NCBI GenBank assembly: GCA_013003555.1 | Contig: JABDIV010000056.1 | Location: 67,384 to 102,096, forward strand | DNA: 34,713 bases | Reading direction: 5' to 3' | Source of the DNA: Flavobacteriaceae bacterium | GTDB taxonomy: Bacteria > Bacteroidota > Bacteroidia > Flavobacteriales > Flavobacteriaceae | Shown: positions 23,264 to 31,871 of the stretch, piece by piece | How the letters are laid out: every line of letters starts with the position of its first letter | Position numbering within the stretch: the stretch's first letter is position 1 | Made by a program: the position numbers and the translations under genes | The notes under the pieces: model-generated | The model's database searches: none | Told to the model about the DNA's origin: nothing | Seen by the model: only the letters and a program-made list of their open reading frames with translations

Positions 23264-23818
23264 TTATTTCAATGGTACGACAATCTTGGTTTCATCCCAA
23301 GCCATGGTTAAAGATAGGTTATCTGTAGAATTATCAAAAGCAATGGTAAACTGCTCTACGGTTTGATCGAGCTTTTGAACCGGGATTGAAACCCTGATCA
23401 CATCAAACTGAGGGTCTCGCATAGGCTTCATGGTCTCATCAACACCCCAGGGATATTGCTTCGAATTGAAAATCACCTCCCATTCAGTTTCTCCGGGGAT
23501 GGTCCAAAGCGTATATAACCCGGCAGGCAGCGTCTTGCCACCGATATTGAGGTTGGAATTGGTTCTGAAGGTCGTGGCTTCATTAGCACCGGTACGCCAG
23601 ACTTCATTAAAAGGAACGAGTCCCCCAAAAATAGACCGATCGCGTTTGGAAGGCCGGTTGTAAAAAACCTCTAACTCGAGATCGTTGAGTTTGAACTCAA
23701 CCGTGTCTTTGGGACTGAGTCTAGGCTTAAACAACTCCGTATTAAAAAATGCATAGGCGAGGATACCGATAATGATCAGTAATAACAGTAGGATTATCCG
23801 TTTTAGCAGCAGATTCAT
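23264..23818 (-). CDS. DUF2911 family membrane-anchored protein
   Basis: This 184-residue protein has one N-terminal hydrophobic helix (residues 6-25) and an extracytoplasmic beta-rich domain. It matches the DUF2911 family: YNRPSKRDRSIFGGLVPFNEVWRTGANEAT, then GGKTLPAGLYTLWTIPGETEWEVIFN, and a WGVD segment. The function of the family is not known. It is the first gene before meaB, separated by one base, but no shared pathway is obvious. The helix probably anchors it in the inner membrane, facing the periplasm. Confidence 0.87.
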   Translation of the reverse strand: MNLLLKRIILLLLLIIIGILAYAFFNTELFKPRLSPKDTVEFKLNDLELEVFYNRPSKRDRSIFGGLVPFNEVWRTGANEATTFRTNSNLNIGGKTLPAGLYTLWTIPGETEWEVIFNSKQYPWGVDETMKPMRDPQFDVIRVSIPVQKLDQTVEQFTIAFDNSTDNLSLTMAWDETKIVVPLK

Positions 23819-23982
23819 AGCTTGTTAAATTATAGAAACAAAATTAAGAAAAGTGGCAGTAGTTCATTAATGAAACGTTAATTTATTGATCATTGTTTTA
23901 GTGGACTAAAAAAAATATTTAACTTTTTGCCACATCCGATTTTTTCATTCGTCTTTAAACAAAGATCTAACCAAGACCAGAA

Positions 23983-24540
23983 GTGAATCTTTTGACCACC
24001 GGTATCATCGAACAGTGTAAAAACAACGATAGAAAAGCGCAGCTACAGTTGTATAATTCCTATTGTGATGGTATGTATGTGGTGGCTCAGCGTTTTGTTA
24101 AAGACTCGATGGAAGCTGAAGATATCGTTCAGGAATCGTTCATCAAAGCCTTTATGAAACTGAACCAATTTAAAGGGGAGGTCACTTTCGGAGCCTGGTT
24201 AAAACGTATCGTCATCAATATGTGTATCGACACCTTAAAGTCAAGAAAACAACAATTGACAGAACTTAATGAGGTGCATCTCAAGGTCGTTGATTCACAG
24301 GCAGAGGACGAATGGTTGGTAGAAGATGCAGTAACCGTCGAGGCGGTTAAGGATGCGATTAACATGCTTCCCGATAAGTATAAATATGTTTTAATGTTGT
24401 ATTTGATAGAAGGGTATGATCATCAGGAAATAGCGCAGATATTGAATATCTCCAAAGTGGCTTCCCGAACACAATTATCGCGTGGCAGAGTAAAATTAAA
24501 GGATATATTAATTCATTCAAAAGATGGCACAAGACCTTAG
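23983..24540 (+). CDS. RNA polymerase sigma-70 family factor, ECF type
   Basis: This 185-residue ECF sigma factor has region 2 with YCDGMYVVAQRFVKDSMEAEDIVQESFIKAF near residues 27-57 and FGAWLKRIVINMCIDTLKSRK near 68-88. Region 4 has INMLPDKYKYVLMLYLIEGYDHQEIAQIL, with the helix-turn-helix and SRTQLSRGRVKLK near 160-173. The start is GTG 23983; TTG 23992 is an alternative. It overlaps the following membrane protein gene by 17 bases, the usual sigma/anti-sigma coupling. It likely directs its own operon and other envelope genes; the upstream promoter could not be defined. Confidence 0.92.
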   Translation: MNLLTTGIIEQCKNNDRKAQLQLYNSYCDGMYVVAQRFVKDSMEAEDIVQESFIKAFMKLNQFKGEVTFGAWLKRIVINMCIDTLKSRKQQLTELNEVHLKVVDSQAEDEWLVEDAVTVEAVKDAINMLPDKYKYVLMLYLIEGYDHQEIAQILNISKVASRTQLSRGRVKLKDILIHSKDGTRP

Positions 24541-25084
24541 AAAATTATTCGAAAACGAACCGAAAGTGTCCAATGAAAAGATGCCTGATGGACATGAAGA
24601 TCGCTTTATGGCTAAGCTTGCTGAAGGTTTACCTCAGCGCCCTAAGAAAAGATCATTCAATGTCTTTAGGATTGCAGCGAGTATTGTGATCCTGGTTTCT
24701 CTTGGCTATGTCGGCATGAGGTTTCTTAGCAATGATCCCGTAACGCCGGCAGAAGAAGTGGTTTCGACCAAAAGCCTGGGTGAGATTTCACCAGAACTGA
24801 AAAAGGTTGAAGACTATTATCTGGCCAGTATCAATCTTGAATTGTCTAAGTTGAAGTATACGCCTGAGACCAAGGAACTCTTTGATGGTTATGTTAACCG
24901 CCTGGGTGAATTGGCTTTGGAATACGAACGCCTTTCGAATGAGTTGATTCAATCCGGGCCAACAGAACAAACGGTTACGGCCCTGATCGATAATTTAAAA
25001 TTGCGTCTGGATCTCATGTATCGATTAAAGGAAAAATTAAATGAATTGAACAACGATTTTAGCGTTGAAGACCTTCAAGGCTAA
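24524..25084 (+). CDS. Single-pass membrane protein, likely anti-sigma factor
   Basis: This 186-residue protein has a cytoplasmic N-terminal part of about 45 residues (DGHEDRFMAKLAEGLPQ), one membrane helix (about residues 47-66), and a periplasmic helical region rich in Leu, Glu and Lys. The short FMAKLAE motif resembles the N-terminal helix of Bacteroidota anti-sigma proteins. Its position, overlapping an ECF sigma gene by 17 bases, is the main argument for the role. No zinc-binding HxxxCxxC motif is visible, so it would be a non-ZAS type. The periplasmic part could sense an envelope signal or bind the next gene's product. Confidence 0.78.
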   Translation: MAQDLRKLFENEPKVSNEKMPDGHEDRFMAKLAEGLPQRPKKRSFNVFRIAASIVILVSLGYVGMRFLSNDPVTPAEEVVSTKSLGEISPELKKVEDYYLASINLELSKLKYTPETKELFDGYVNRLGELALEYERLSNELIQSGPTEQTVTALIDNLKLRLDLMYRLKEKLNELNNDFSVEDLQG

Positions 25085-25090
25085 GAAAAC

Positions 25091-26731
25091 ATGAAAACAA
25101 TGAAAATTAAAATGTTAGTCATATTAATCGCCTGTTGTGGATATATTACAATACATGCCCAGCAGAAGATTGAAAAGACAAGTAAAACGATGAATACATC
25201 TAAGGATGTGACCATCGATCTCAATACGAGTTATACCAATATTGTCATAGACACCTGGGACAAGAACAAGGTTCAGGTCGATGCCTATGTAGAAAGTGAT
25301 AAACTCAGTAAAGAGGAGTTAAAAGAGATCGCTGATAATTGGAATGTCGACATTTCAGGTGGCGGTAATGAAGTATCCATCCGTACCGGAGGGCAATATA
25401 ATTACAGATGGAATTTCGACTTTGCTTCCGAAGAAGCTTCCCAAGCCTTGAAAGAGATTCAATTAAACCTGGCAGATCTTCCCGAAATGCCACCCATGCC
25501 GGAAATGCCACCCATGCCGGAAATGAATCTCGAAATGCCGGAAATGCCTGAGCTTCCCGAACTTCCCGAATTACCGGATGGTGTTTACAACGTAAATTTT
25601 GACACCAAGGCTTATGAAAAAGAAGGTGAAGCCTACCTTGAGCGTTGGAGCAAGGAGTATGAGGAAAAATACGGCAAAGCCTATAAGGATAAAATGGAGG
25701 CCTGGGCCAAGGAGTTTTCAAAGGTCGATTTTGATTCCTATTCGGCCAAGATGGAAGCCTGGGGAAAGCAATTCGGTGAAAAGTTTGGCAAGGATTATGA
25801 AAAAGATATGGAAAAATGGGGCGAAGAATTCGCCAAGCGTTTTGATGATAAATGGGTCAAAGACATGGAGAAATGGGGCGAGGAATTCGGTGAGAAGTTT
25901 GGAAAAGACATGGAGAAATGGGGTGAAGAATATGGAGAAAAGTTTGGAGAAGAGTATGCCGCTGTCATCGAAAAACGTGCTAAAGAATTGGAACAGCGTA
26001 TCAAAGAACGTGAAAAACGATTTGAAGAACGCGAAGCCGATCGTGCCCAACGTATGGAAGAACGTGCCCGGGAATTAGAACAGCGAATTGCTGAACGTGC
26101 AGAAAAGCGGGCCCAATTGAGGGAAAGAGTGCATAATTTTGAGGACTCAAAAGTGAAGCGAACCCTTATAATTAGAATGCCGAAAGACGCGAAATTAAAA
26201 GTTGATGTACGTCATGGTGAACTTAAATTCAGTTCGGTGATCCATAACCTGAAAGCAGACTTATCGCATTCAACTCTAGTAGCAGAAAGCATTGATGGAC
26301 GTAATACCTCCATCAATGCTTCTTATACCAATGTGAATATCGATCGCTGGGAACAGGGTAATTTACAACTCTCATATGTTAAAGACGCATATTTGAATGC
26401 CGCAAAGCGCATCAGCCTTTCTTCAAATTCATCGAATGTTAAGGTGAATAATCTCACTGAGAATGCCATTATCGATGGTAGTTTCGGAGATCTGATAATC
26501 AGTAATATAGCACCCGGCTTCAATAACCTGAATATCATACTCGAAAACAGCGATGCCTTTATCAAGTTACCTCAAACTGATTATGATTTAATCTTTAAAG
26601 GAAATCGTTCCAAATTAAACTCTTTATTAACCGAAAAGAAGGTCGTAAATAACTATCCCAAGGGTCAATCGGGAAGCAACAGGACCATATTGATCAATGC
26701 CCGATTCAGCAATGTCGTCATGCAGGATTAG
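25091..26731 (+). CDS. Secreted repeat-rich protein with adhesin-like beta C-terminus
   Basis: This 546-residue exported protein has a signal peptide (residues 1-24, ending HAQ). A beta segment comes next (VTIDLNTSYTNIVIDTWDKNKVQV), then a Pro/Met/Glu-rich tract (about 130-163, repeated PEMP). A stretch of near-repeats of about 14-15 residues (about 200-290) reads MEKWGEEFGEKFGKD. A highly charged predicted coiled coil follows (about 290-348), and a C-terminal beta region (about 355-546) resembles DUF4097-like beta-solenoid proteins. The N-terminal SYTNIVIDTWDK recurs in the C-terminal part as SYTNVNIDRWEQ, suggesting that the repeat and coiled coil are inserted between two parts of one beta domain. 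It is the third gene of the sigma operon. Function unknown. Confidence 0.82.
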   Translation: MKTMKIKMLVILIACCGYITIHAQQKIEKTSKTMNTSKDVTIDLNTSYTNIVIDTWDKNKVQVDAYVESDKLSKEELKEIADNWNVDISGGGNEVSIRTGGQYNYRWNFDFASEEASQALKEIQLNLADLPEMPPMPEMPPMPEMNLEMPEMPELPELPELPDGVYNVNFDTKAYEKEGEAYLERWSKEYEEKYGKAYKDKMEAWAKEFSKVDFDSYSAKMEAWGKQFGEKFGKDYEKDMEKWGEEFAKRFDDKWVKDMEKWGEEFGEKFGKDMEKWGEEYGEKFGEEYAAVIEKRAKELEQRIKEREKRFEEREADRAQRMEERARELEQRIAERAEKRAQLRERVHNFEDSKVKRTLIIRMPKDAKLKVDVRHGELKFSSVIHNLKADLSHSTLVAESIDGRNTSINASYTNVNIDRWEQGNLQLSYVKDAYLNAAKRISLSSNSSNVKVNNLTENAIIDGSFGDLIISNIAPGFNNLNIILENSDAFIKLPQTDYDLIFKGNRSKLNSLLTEKKVVNNYPKGQSGSNRTILINARFSNVVMQD

Positions 26732-27141
26732 TCTCGGCCGATACGATTGATTCTTTTCTCAGATATGATTTTCCCTATTCCAAATCCAATCAATGCCCCG
26801 GTAAAATCGGTCACTGCAAACCAGGTCTGATGCGGGATCACAATCAGATTCATTATGGTCCCGACAAGTAAAATAACCCCCACGATATAAGCAGGTATCA
26901 ATGTCTTCTTCGCTATTAAAGTAGCAACAAACATCCCGATAATTATTCCTATTAAATGAGCTATAGCCACGGTGATCATAGCGCCACCTGGAATGGATTC
27001 CAAATTGTTTTTTAACCATTCCAAATCGGTGGGATCCGCACCTTCAGGTAGTGGAAACAAGACTGTACTCAGGTATTCAAGCGCCATTATTGTGACAAAT
27101 GCCGATAACAGGCCAATGACAACGGCAAGAACATTTTTCAT
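26728..27141 (-). CDS. Small membrane protein, four predicted helices
   Basis: This 137-residue hydrophobic protein has four helices: about 3-25 (VLAVVIGLLSAFVTIMALEYL), 53-77, 83-103 and 107-127. A PEGADPTDLEWLKNN loop lies between helices 1 and 2. There is no recognised catalytic motif. Such proteins are common as conserved hypotheticals in Bacteroidota. It overlaps the end of the convergent repeat-rich gene by 4 bases. The 5' side faces the secA terminator, so it has its own promoter, which I could not locate. Confidence 0.8.
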   Translation of the reverse strand: MKNVLAVVIGLLSAFVTIMALEYLSTVLFPLPEGADPTDLEWLKNNLESIPGGAMITVAIAHLIGIIIGMFVATLIAKKTLIPAYIVGVILLVGTIMNLIVIPHQTWFAVTDFTGALIGFGIGKIISEKRINRIGRD

Positions 27142-27173
27142 GCGTTGAAGAGATTAGTTAGTGAACCTAAATT

Positions 27174-27206
27174 AAAAAAAAATCCCAAAGCACGAGCTAT
27201 GGGATT
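27174..27206 (-). terminator. Intrinsic terminator after secA
   Basis: Read on the minus strand, AATCCCATAGC pairs with GCTTTGGGATT (one mismatch) around TCGT, followed by nine T. It lies 25 bases past the secA stop. Confidence 0.85.
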
Positions 27207-27230
27207 CTATTAATTCGATTTAATGATTAT

Positions 27231-30200
27231 TTAATCATCGATCAAGACCCATTCACCTTTCGAGATCAAGGGCTCTGCTTGCTTGTATTTCAGCGTTCGG
27301 TTCTCACCACTCATAACATGTTTGATGGTAACACGGTCATTTCGCCCAATTTTTGGTTTGTCTCGCACAATAGTCTCAACGACCTGCTGACCCTGGGTGT
27401 TGCCACCCGCCGCGCGACTTGCCGCTGCACGCTCATCCATATTCGGAATTTCTTCTTTTGAAGTTTCAAGTTTTTCGCGTTTTCGTGCTCTGGCTTCCTG
27501 TATGGTCGAAGCGGTCTCTTGCGGAATTTCACCCTTAAACAGGAAGGAAATAACATCTTTATTGACCTGGTCGATCATTGCCTTAAACAATTCGAACGAC
27601 TCAAATTTATAGATCAATAACGGATCTTTTTGCTCATGTACAGCCAATTGAACCGATTGCTTGAGTTCATCCATTTTGCGCAAATGGGTTTTCCAGGCAT
27701 CGTCGATGATGGCCAGGGAAATATTTTTCTCAAAATCGGTAATCAATTGTTTACCATCAGTCTCAAATGCTTTTTGAAGATCGGTTATAACCTGCAGCGT
27801 TTTAATACCATCGGTAAAGGGTACCACAATGCGTTTAAAACGATCACCCTGGGTTTCATACACATTCTTTATAACCGGAAAGGCAAGATCGGCGTTGCGT
27901 TCCATCTTTTCGGAATAATGCTCATAAGCCGCCTTATAAACAATAGAAGCGAGTTCCGGGATGGTAAGATTACCAAACTCACTTGCCGAAACCGGAGAGC
28001 TCATCGAGAAATAACGGATCAATTCGAACTCGAAATTCTTGAAATCATTGGCATCCTTATTCGTTTGCGAAATCGATTCAGAGGTATCGTAGATCATATT
28101 GGCGAGGTCAACGCGCAGGCGTTCACCAAACAATGCATGGAAACGTCGTTTATAGACAACTTCACGCTGTGAATTCATAACGTCATCGTATTCCAGGAGT
28201 CGCTTACGAATTCCAAAGTTGTTTTCCTCTACCTTCTTCTGGGCGCGTTCAATCGATTTGGTGATCATCGAGTGCTGGATCACTTCACCTTCTTTCAGTC
28301 CCATGCGGTCCATCATCTTTGCTATTCGCTCACTACCGAATAATCGCATTAGATTGTCTTCAAGGGAGACATAAAATTGAGAGCTTCCGGGATCACCCTG
28401 TCTACCGGCCCGACCACGAAGCTGTCGGTCAACACGTCTCGAATCGTGACGTTCTGTACCGATGATGGCCAAACCACCCGCATTTATAACCTCTTTACTT
28501 AATTTGATATCTGTTCCACGACCCGCCATGTTGGTTGCAATGGTCACCTGACCGGGTTCCCCCGCTTCAGCAACGATATCGGCCTCTCTCTTATGAAGTT
28601 TTGCGTTGAGAATATTATGAGGGACTTTCCTTATAGACAACATCCTTCCCAATAACTCACTGATCTCTACCGATGTGGTACCGATCAATATCGGGCGACC
28701 TGCATTCGAAAGTGCTGTTACTTCCTCAATTACGGCATTATATTTTTCACGTTTGGTTTTATATACTAAATCCTGACGGTCATCTCTCGCAATGGGTCGG
28801 TTGGTTGGTATCTCAACCACATCCAATTTATAGATCTCCCAGAATTCTCCAGCTTCGGTAACCGCTGTACCGGTCATACCGGACAGTTTTCGGTACATTC
28901 TGAAGTAATTCTGCAGGGTAATGGTCGCGAAAGTTTGAGTTGCTGCCTCGATTTTTACATTTTCCTTGGCTTCTATGGCCTGGTGTAAACCATCACTGTA
29001 TCGACGCCCTTCCATGATTCGTCCGGTTTGTTCATCGACGATCATCACCTTATTCTCCATAACAACATATTGCACATCCTTCTCAAACAAGGCATAGGCT
29101 TTGAGCAACTGGTTTAGAGTATGAATGCGTTCAGACTTTACACCGAAATCGCGAAACAGCTCTTCTTTAAGGTCGGCTTCTTTTTCTGATGACAGGCCCT
29201 GGTTTTCAATCTTGGCGATCTCGGTGCCCATTTCAGGCATCACGAAAAAGTCGGGATTATCTTCCCCGGAAAGGTATTCAACACCCTTATCGGATAATTC
29301 GATCTGGTTGTTCTTTTCATCAATAACATAATACAGTTCGGCATCAACTTTGGGCATTTCCCTGTTGTTGTCCTGCATGTAAAAGTTTTCGGTTTTCTGA
29401 AGGATCAGTTTAACACCCTCTTCACTGAGGAATTTGATGAGCGCCTTATTTTTTGGCATTCCCCGGTAAACACGAAGCAGGTTAAAACCACCCTCTTTAT
29501 TATCGCCTTCAGCGATCAGTTTTTTGGCTTCGGCCAGTACACCTGTAAGGTAATGCCGTTGCACGCTCACAATATCCTCGACTTTTGGTTTAAGTTCATT
29601 AAACTCATGCTTGTCACCCTGTGGTACAGGTCCTGAAATGATAAGCGGGGTTCGGGCATCATCGATCAAAACTGAATCAACCTCATCAACAATGGCAAAG
29701 TGATGTGGCCGCTGCACGAGGTCTTCCGGCGAATTGGCCATATTATCACGAAGATAATCAAAGCCAAATTCGTTGTTGGTTCCATAAGTGATATGGGCAT
29801 TGTAGGCCTTACGTCTTTCTTCTGAATTTGGTTTATGATAGTCGATGCAATCGACACTCATACCGTGAAACTCAAAAATTGGAGCCATCCAGGCGCTGTC
29901 ACGCTTGGCGAGGTAATCGTTTACTGTAACCAGATGAACGCCTTCGCCCGATAGAGCGTTGAGGTAAACAGGTAAGGTCGCAACAAGTGTTTTTCCTTCT
30001 CCGGTCTGCATCTCGGCGATCTTTCCCTGGTGCATTGCTATACCACCGATGAGCTGTACGTCATAATGTACCATATCCCAGGTTATGGGTTTTCCGGCCG
30101 CATCCCAGGAATTAGACCAGATTGCTTTGTCGCCTTCAAGGGTAACATAATCTTTCTGTCCGGATACTTCCCGGTCAAAAGCAGATGCCTTAACCGTAAT

Positions 30201-30584
30201 TTCGGTATTGTCTACAAAGCGTTTGGTGGTTTCCTTTACAACAGCGAAGGCCTCCGGCAATATGTTGTTCAGAACCTCTTCGGTAATACGATAGGACTCG
30301 TCCTTCAAATCGTCGATCTCCTGGTAAATTTCCTCCTTACGGTCGATATCTTCCGAAGTTTCAGCTTCTTCGTTAAGTTGAACAATTTTATTTTCTGTGT
30401 CCTGCCTCGCTTGTTCGATCAGGGTCTTAAATTCTTCCGTTTTTTGTCGTAATTCATCATGTGATAAAGCTCCAAGGGCGTCTTCATATGTTTTGATCTT
30501 ATTGACCAAAGGCATAATGGACTTGACGTCCTGTTTTGATTTGTCGCCAACAAAAGCTTTTATAACTGAATTTAAAATACTCAT
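27231..30584 (-). CDS. secA: Preprotein translocase ATPase SecA
   Basis: This 1,117-residue Sec motor drives unfolded proteins through SecYEG. Motifs include MQTGEGKTLVATLP (Walker A) and VDEVDSVLIDDARTPLIISG (Walker B). The MVDEQTGRIMEGRRYSDGLHQAIEAKE and TFATITLQNYFRMYRKLSGMTGTA segments follow, with TNMAGRGTDIKL and RQLRGRAGRQGDPGSS in the second motor domain. It exceeds the roughly 900 residues of proteobacterial SecA through insertions in the N-terminal half, as is usual in Bacteroidota. The C-terminus ends without the Cys-rich zinc motif. It exports the signal-peptide proteins noted here, including T9SS substrates. Confidence 0.97.
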   Translation of the reverse strand: MSILNSVIKAFVGDKSKQDVKSIMPLVNKIKTYEDALGALSHDELRQKTEEFKTLIEQARQDTENKIVQLNEEAETSEDIDRKEEIYQEIDDLKDESYRITEEVLNNILPEAFAVVKETTKRFVDNTEITVKASAFDREVSGQKDYVTLEGDKAIWSNSWDAAGKPITWDMVHYDVQLIGGIAMHQGKIAEMQTGEGKTLVATLPVYLNALSGEGVHLVTVNDYLAKRDSAWMAPIFEFHGMSVDCIDYHKPNSEERRKAYNAHITYGTNNEFGFDYLRDNMANSPEDLVQRPHHFAIVDEVDSVLIDDARTPLIISGPVPQGDKHEFNELKPKVEDIVSVQRHYLTGVLAEAKKLIAEGDNKEGGFNLLRVYRGMPKNKALIKFLSEEGVKLILQKTENFYMQDNNREMPKVDAELYYVIDEKNNQIELSDKGVEYLSGEDNPDFFVMPEMGTEIAKIENQGLSSEKEADLKEELFRDFGVKSERIHTLNQLLKAYALFEKDVQYVVMENKVMIVDEQTGRIMEGRRYSDGLHQAIEAKENVKIEAATQTFATITLQNYFRMYRKLSGMTGTAVTEAGEFWEIYKLDVVEIPTNRPIARDDRQDLVYKTKREKYNAVIEEVTALSNAGRPILIGTTSVEISELLGRMLSIRKVPHNILNAKLHKREADIVAEAGEPGQVTIATNMAGRGTDIKLSKEVINAGGLAIIGTERHDSRRVDRQLRGRAGRQGDPGSSQFYVSLEDNLMRLFGSERIAKMMDRMGLKEGEVIQHSMITKSIERAQKKVEENNFGIRKRLLEYDDVMNSQREVVYKRRFHALFGERLRVDLANMIYDTSESISQTNKDANDFKNFEFELIRYFSMSSPVSASEFGNLTIPELASIVYKAAYEHYSEKMERNADLAFPVIKNVYETQGDRFKRIVVPFTDGIKTLQVITDLQKAFETDGKQLITDFEKNISLAIIDDAWKTHLRKMDELKQSVQLAVHEQKDPLLIYKFESFELFKAMIDQVNKDVISFLFKGEIPQETASTIQEARARKREKLETSKEEIPNMDERAAASRAAGGNTQGQQVVETIVRDKPKIGRNDRVTIKHVMSGENRTLKYKQAEPLISKGEWVLIDD

Positions 30585-30621
30585 GAAATATGTCTTTATC
30601 TATCCATTGACAATAGCACGT

Positions 30622-30629
30622 CAAAGATA
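30622..30629 (-). promoter_or_regulatory. -7 box (TATCTTTG) for secA
   Basis: Exact TAnnTTTG on the minus strand, 37 bases upstream of the secA ATG. A matching -33 TTG was not found. Confidence 0.5.
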
Positions 30630-30662
30630 AGGTTTGTTGTTTGTCCCCGGGTGTCTTCCAGG

Positions 30663-30688
30663 CAAAAAAAAAGCCTCTTAAAGAGACT
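30663..30688 (-). terminator. Intrinsic terminator after the DUF2795 gene
   Basis: On the minus strand AGTCTCT pairs with AGAGGCT around TTA (one G-U pair), followed by nine T. It separates this small gene from secA. Confidence 0.75.
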
Positions 30689-30712
30689 TTTAACTATTTT
30701 TTATTTGTTATT

Positions 30713-30934
30713 CTAATATTCATCCTCATTCCAGAGGTAATCTTCGTCTGTGGGATAATCTGGCCAGATTTCCTGAATGGATTCATACGAATCGCCTTCA
30801 TCTTCAATCGACTGCAGATTTTCAACCACTTCCAAAGGGGCGCCGGTTCTGATCGAATAATCGATCAATTCATCTTTTGTAGCCGGCCAGGGCGCATCAC
30901 TTAAATAGGATGCTAATTCTAATGTCCAATACAT
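30713..30934 (-). CDS. DUF2795 family small acidic protein
   Basis: This 73-residue protein matches the DUF2795 family (MYWTLELASYLSDAPWPATKDELIDYSIRTG, then PLEVVENLQSIEDEGDSYESI) and ends in an Asp/Tyr/Trp-rich tail. DUF2795 proteins are small helical proteins of unknown function, one copy being typical of flavobacterial genomes. It has its own promoter with a -33/-7 pair and its own terminator, so it is a monocistronic unit next to secA, transcribed on the same strand. Confidence 0.87.
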   Translation of the reverse strand: MYWTLELASYLSDAPWPATKDELIDYSIRTGAPLEVVENLQSIEDEGDSYESIQEIWPDYPTDEDYLWNEDEY

Positions 30935-30957
30935 GGGTAAGCGGTATTAATTTTTTG

Positions 30958-30987
30958 CAAAAATAATTTTTTAGTTGAAAAAGTCAA
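30958..30987 (-). promoter_or_regulatory. Promoter of the DUF2795 gene
   Basis: On the minus strand TTG (30987-30985), a 19-base spacer, then TATTTTTG (30965-30958): a full match to the Bacteroidota TTG/TAnnTTTG pattern, 23 bases upstream of the ATG. Confidence 0.7.
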
Positions 30988-31098
30988 GTAAAATCAAAAT
31001 TATTTCATCATAATCTATAAGAACGTATGAATAAACCACCCTTTTATTCAAAAACTTTTAATGTTTCAAGGGATTTATTCTACTGTAAGAAAAGGTGA

Positions 31099-31674
31099 TT
31101 AATCCAATTTTTTAGGAACCCACTTGATTTCTTCAGCTTGAAGATCATGTGACAATTTCCGTGCCAGTACAAAAAGGTAGTCAGATAGACGGTTTAAATA
31201 GGTTAATACATCACCGGGAACGGTTTCTAATTCATTTAAGGCTACAGCCAAACGTTCGGCTCTGCGGCACACGCAGCGCGCAATATGACAGAATGACACG
31301 GTTTGATGGCCACCGGGAAGAATGAAGTTGGTCATTGGTGGTAAAACATCATTCATCTCATCGATTTCATTTTCAAGAAATTCAATAGAGTCATGGTCGA
31401 TCATTGGGATGTTCAACCTTGATTTACCACTTTTTAGCTCGGCTTTTTCAGGATCGGTAGCCAGGGTAGCCCCCAGCGTAAAAAGATTGTCCTGTATTTT
31501 GGCTAAAACTGTTTTATAATGGCTGTTTATCTGCTGATCACGCAATAAACCGAGATGCGAGTTCAATTCGTCGACGGTGCCGTAGCTCTCAATTCGAATA
31601 TGATGCTTGGGCACACGGGTCCCGCCAAAGAGAGAGGTAGAGCCTTTATCGCCTGTTTTAGTGTAAATTTTCAT
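31099..31674 (-). CDS. Cob(I)yrinic acid a,c-diamide / cob(I)alamin adenosyltransferase (PduO type)
   Basis: This 191-residue protein converts cob(I)alamin and ATP to adenosylcobalamin. It starts with MKIYTKTGDKGSTSLFGGTRV, the ATP-binding loop of PduO/MMAB enzymes, followed by SYGTVDELNSHLGLLRD near residue 30, and FILPGGHQTVSFCHIARCVCRRAERLAVAL near 117-147 with the conserved Arg/Glu residues. LNRLSDYLFVLAR lies near the C-terminus. With meaB about 8 kb away it supports a functional B12-dependent methylmalonyl-CoA mutase in this organism. Its start lies inside the end of a 56-residue membrane ORF, with a 17-base overlap. Confidence 0.94.
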   Translation of the reverse strand: MKIYTKTGDKGSTSLFGGTRVPKHHIRIESYGTVDELNSHLGLLRDQQINSHYKTVLAKIQDNLFTLGATLATDPEKAELKSGKSRLNIPMIDHDSIEFLENEIDEMNDVLPPMTNFILPGGHQTVSFCHIARCVCRRAERLAVALNELETVPGDVLTYLNRLSDYLFVLARKLSHDLQAEEIKWVPKKLD

Positions 31675-31828
31675 CGTTCTGTTCGGTTTCTTTACGCTTG
31701 TCCTTATAATCTATTTTGAATCGTCGACGACGACGTTCCCGCAACTTATTCTGGTTTCGTCTGTTGTTCATGACCACCAAAATAAACAGCACAATGACCA
31801 ATCCGAAATATAAAAAAGCGTCGTTCAT
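31658..31828 (-). CDS. 56-residue single-helix membrane protein with an arginine cluster
   Basis: This short ORF reads MNDAFLYFGLVIVLFILVVM, one membrane helix at residues 4-20, then NNRRNQNKLRERRRRRFKIDYKDKRKE, a strongly basic segment with five consecutive arginines, and a polar tail. By the positive-inside rule the tail is cytoplasmic. ATG 31828 is the only good start. The stop overlaps the adenosyltransferase start by 17 bases, and the methyltransferase gene ends 43 bases upstream, so translational coupling within the operon is likely. I do not recognise a family. The clean hydrophobic-then-basic layout and the overlap argue that it is real. Confidence 0.65.
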   Translation of the reverse strand: MNDAFLYFGLVIVLFILVVMNNRRNQNKLRERRRRRFKIDYKDKRKETEQNDENLH

Positions 31829-31871
31829 AACTGTGACCTTCTAAGTGTTTGCAAGATACAATTTTATAGAA

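Noticed and set aside
25480..25570. Short tandem repeats (PEMP-coding) as a possible CRISPR or DNA repeat array
   Set aside because: The repeats are in frame, code for a Pro/Met/Glu tract and lack unique spacers.
25599..26078. Long open frames on both strands inside the repeat-rich protein gene
   Set aside because: They are by-products of the repetitive, charged coding sequence; their translations look unnatural and no start or promoter supports them.
27630..28172. A 180-codon plus-strand frame inside secA
   Set aside because: Antisense shadow of secA, which is fully conserved here; no promoter box or start context.
31833..31850. Another GTGACC upstream of the small membrane gene
   Set aside because: No GTGTC-like second part lies 20 bases on, and the genes here are on the opposite strand.
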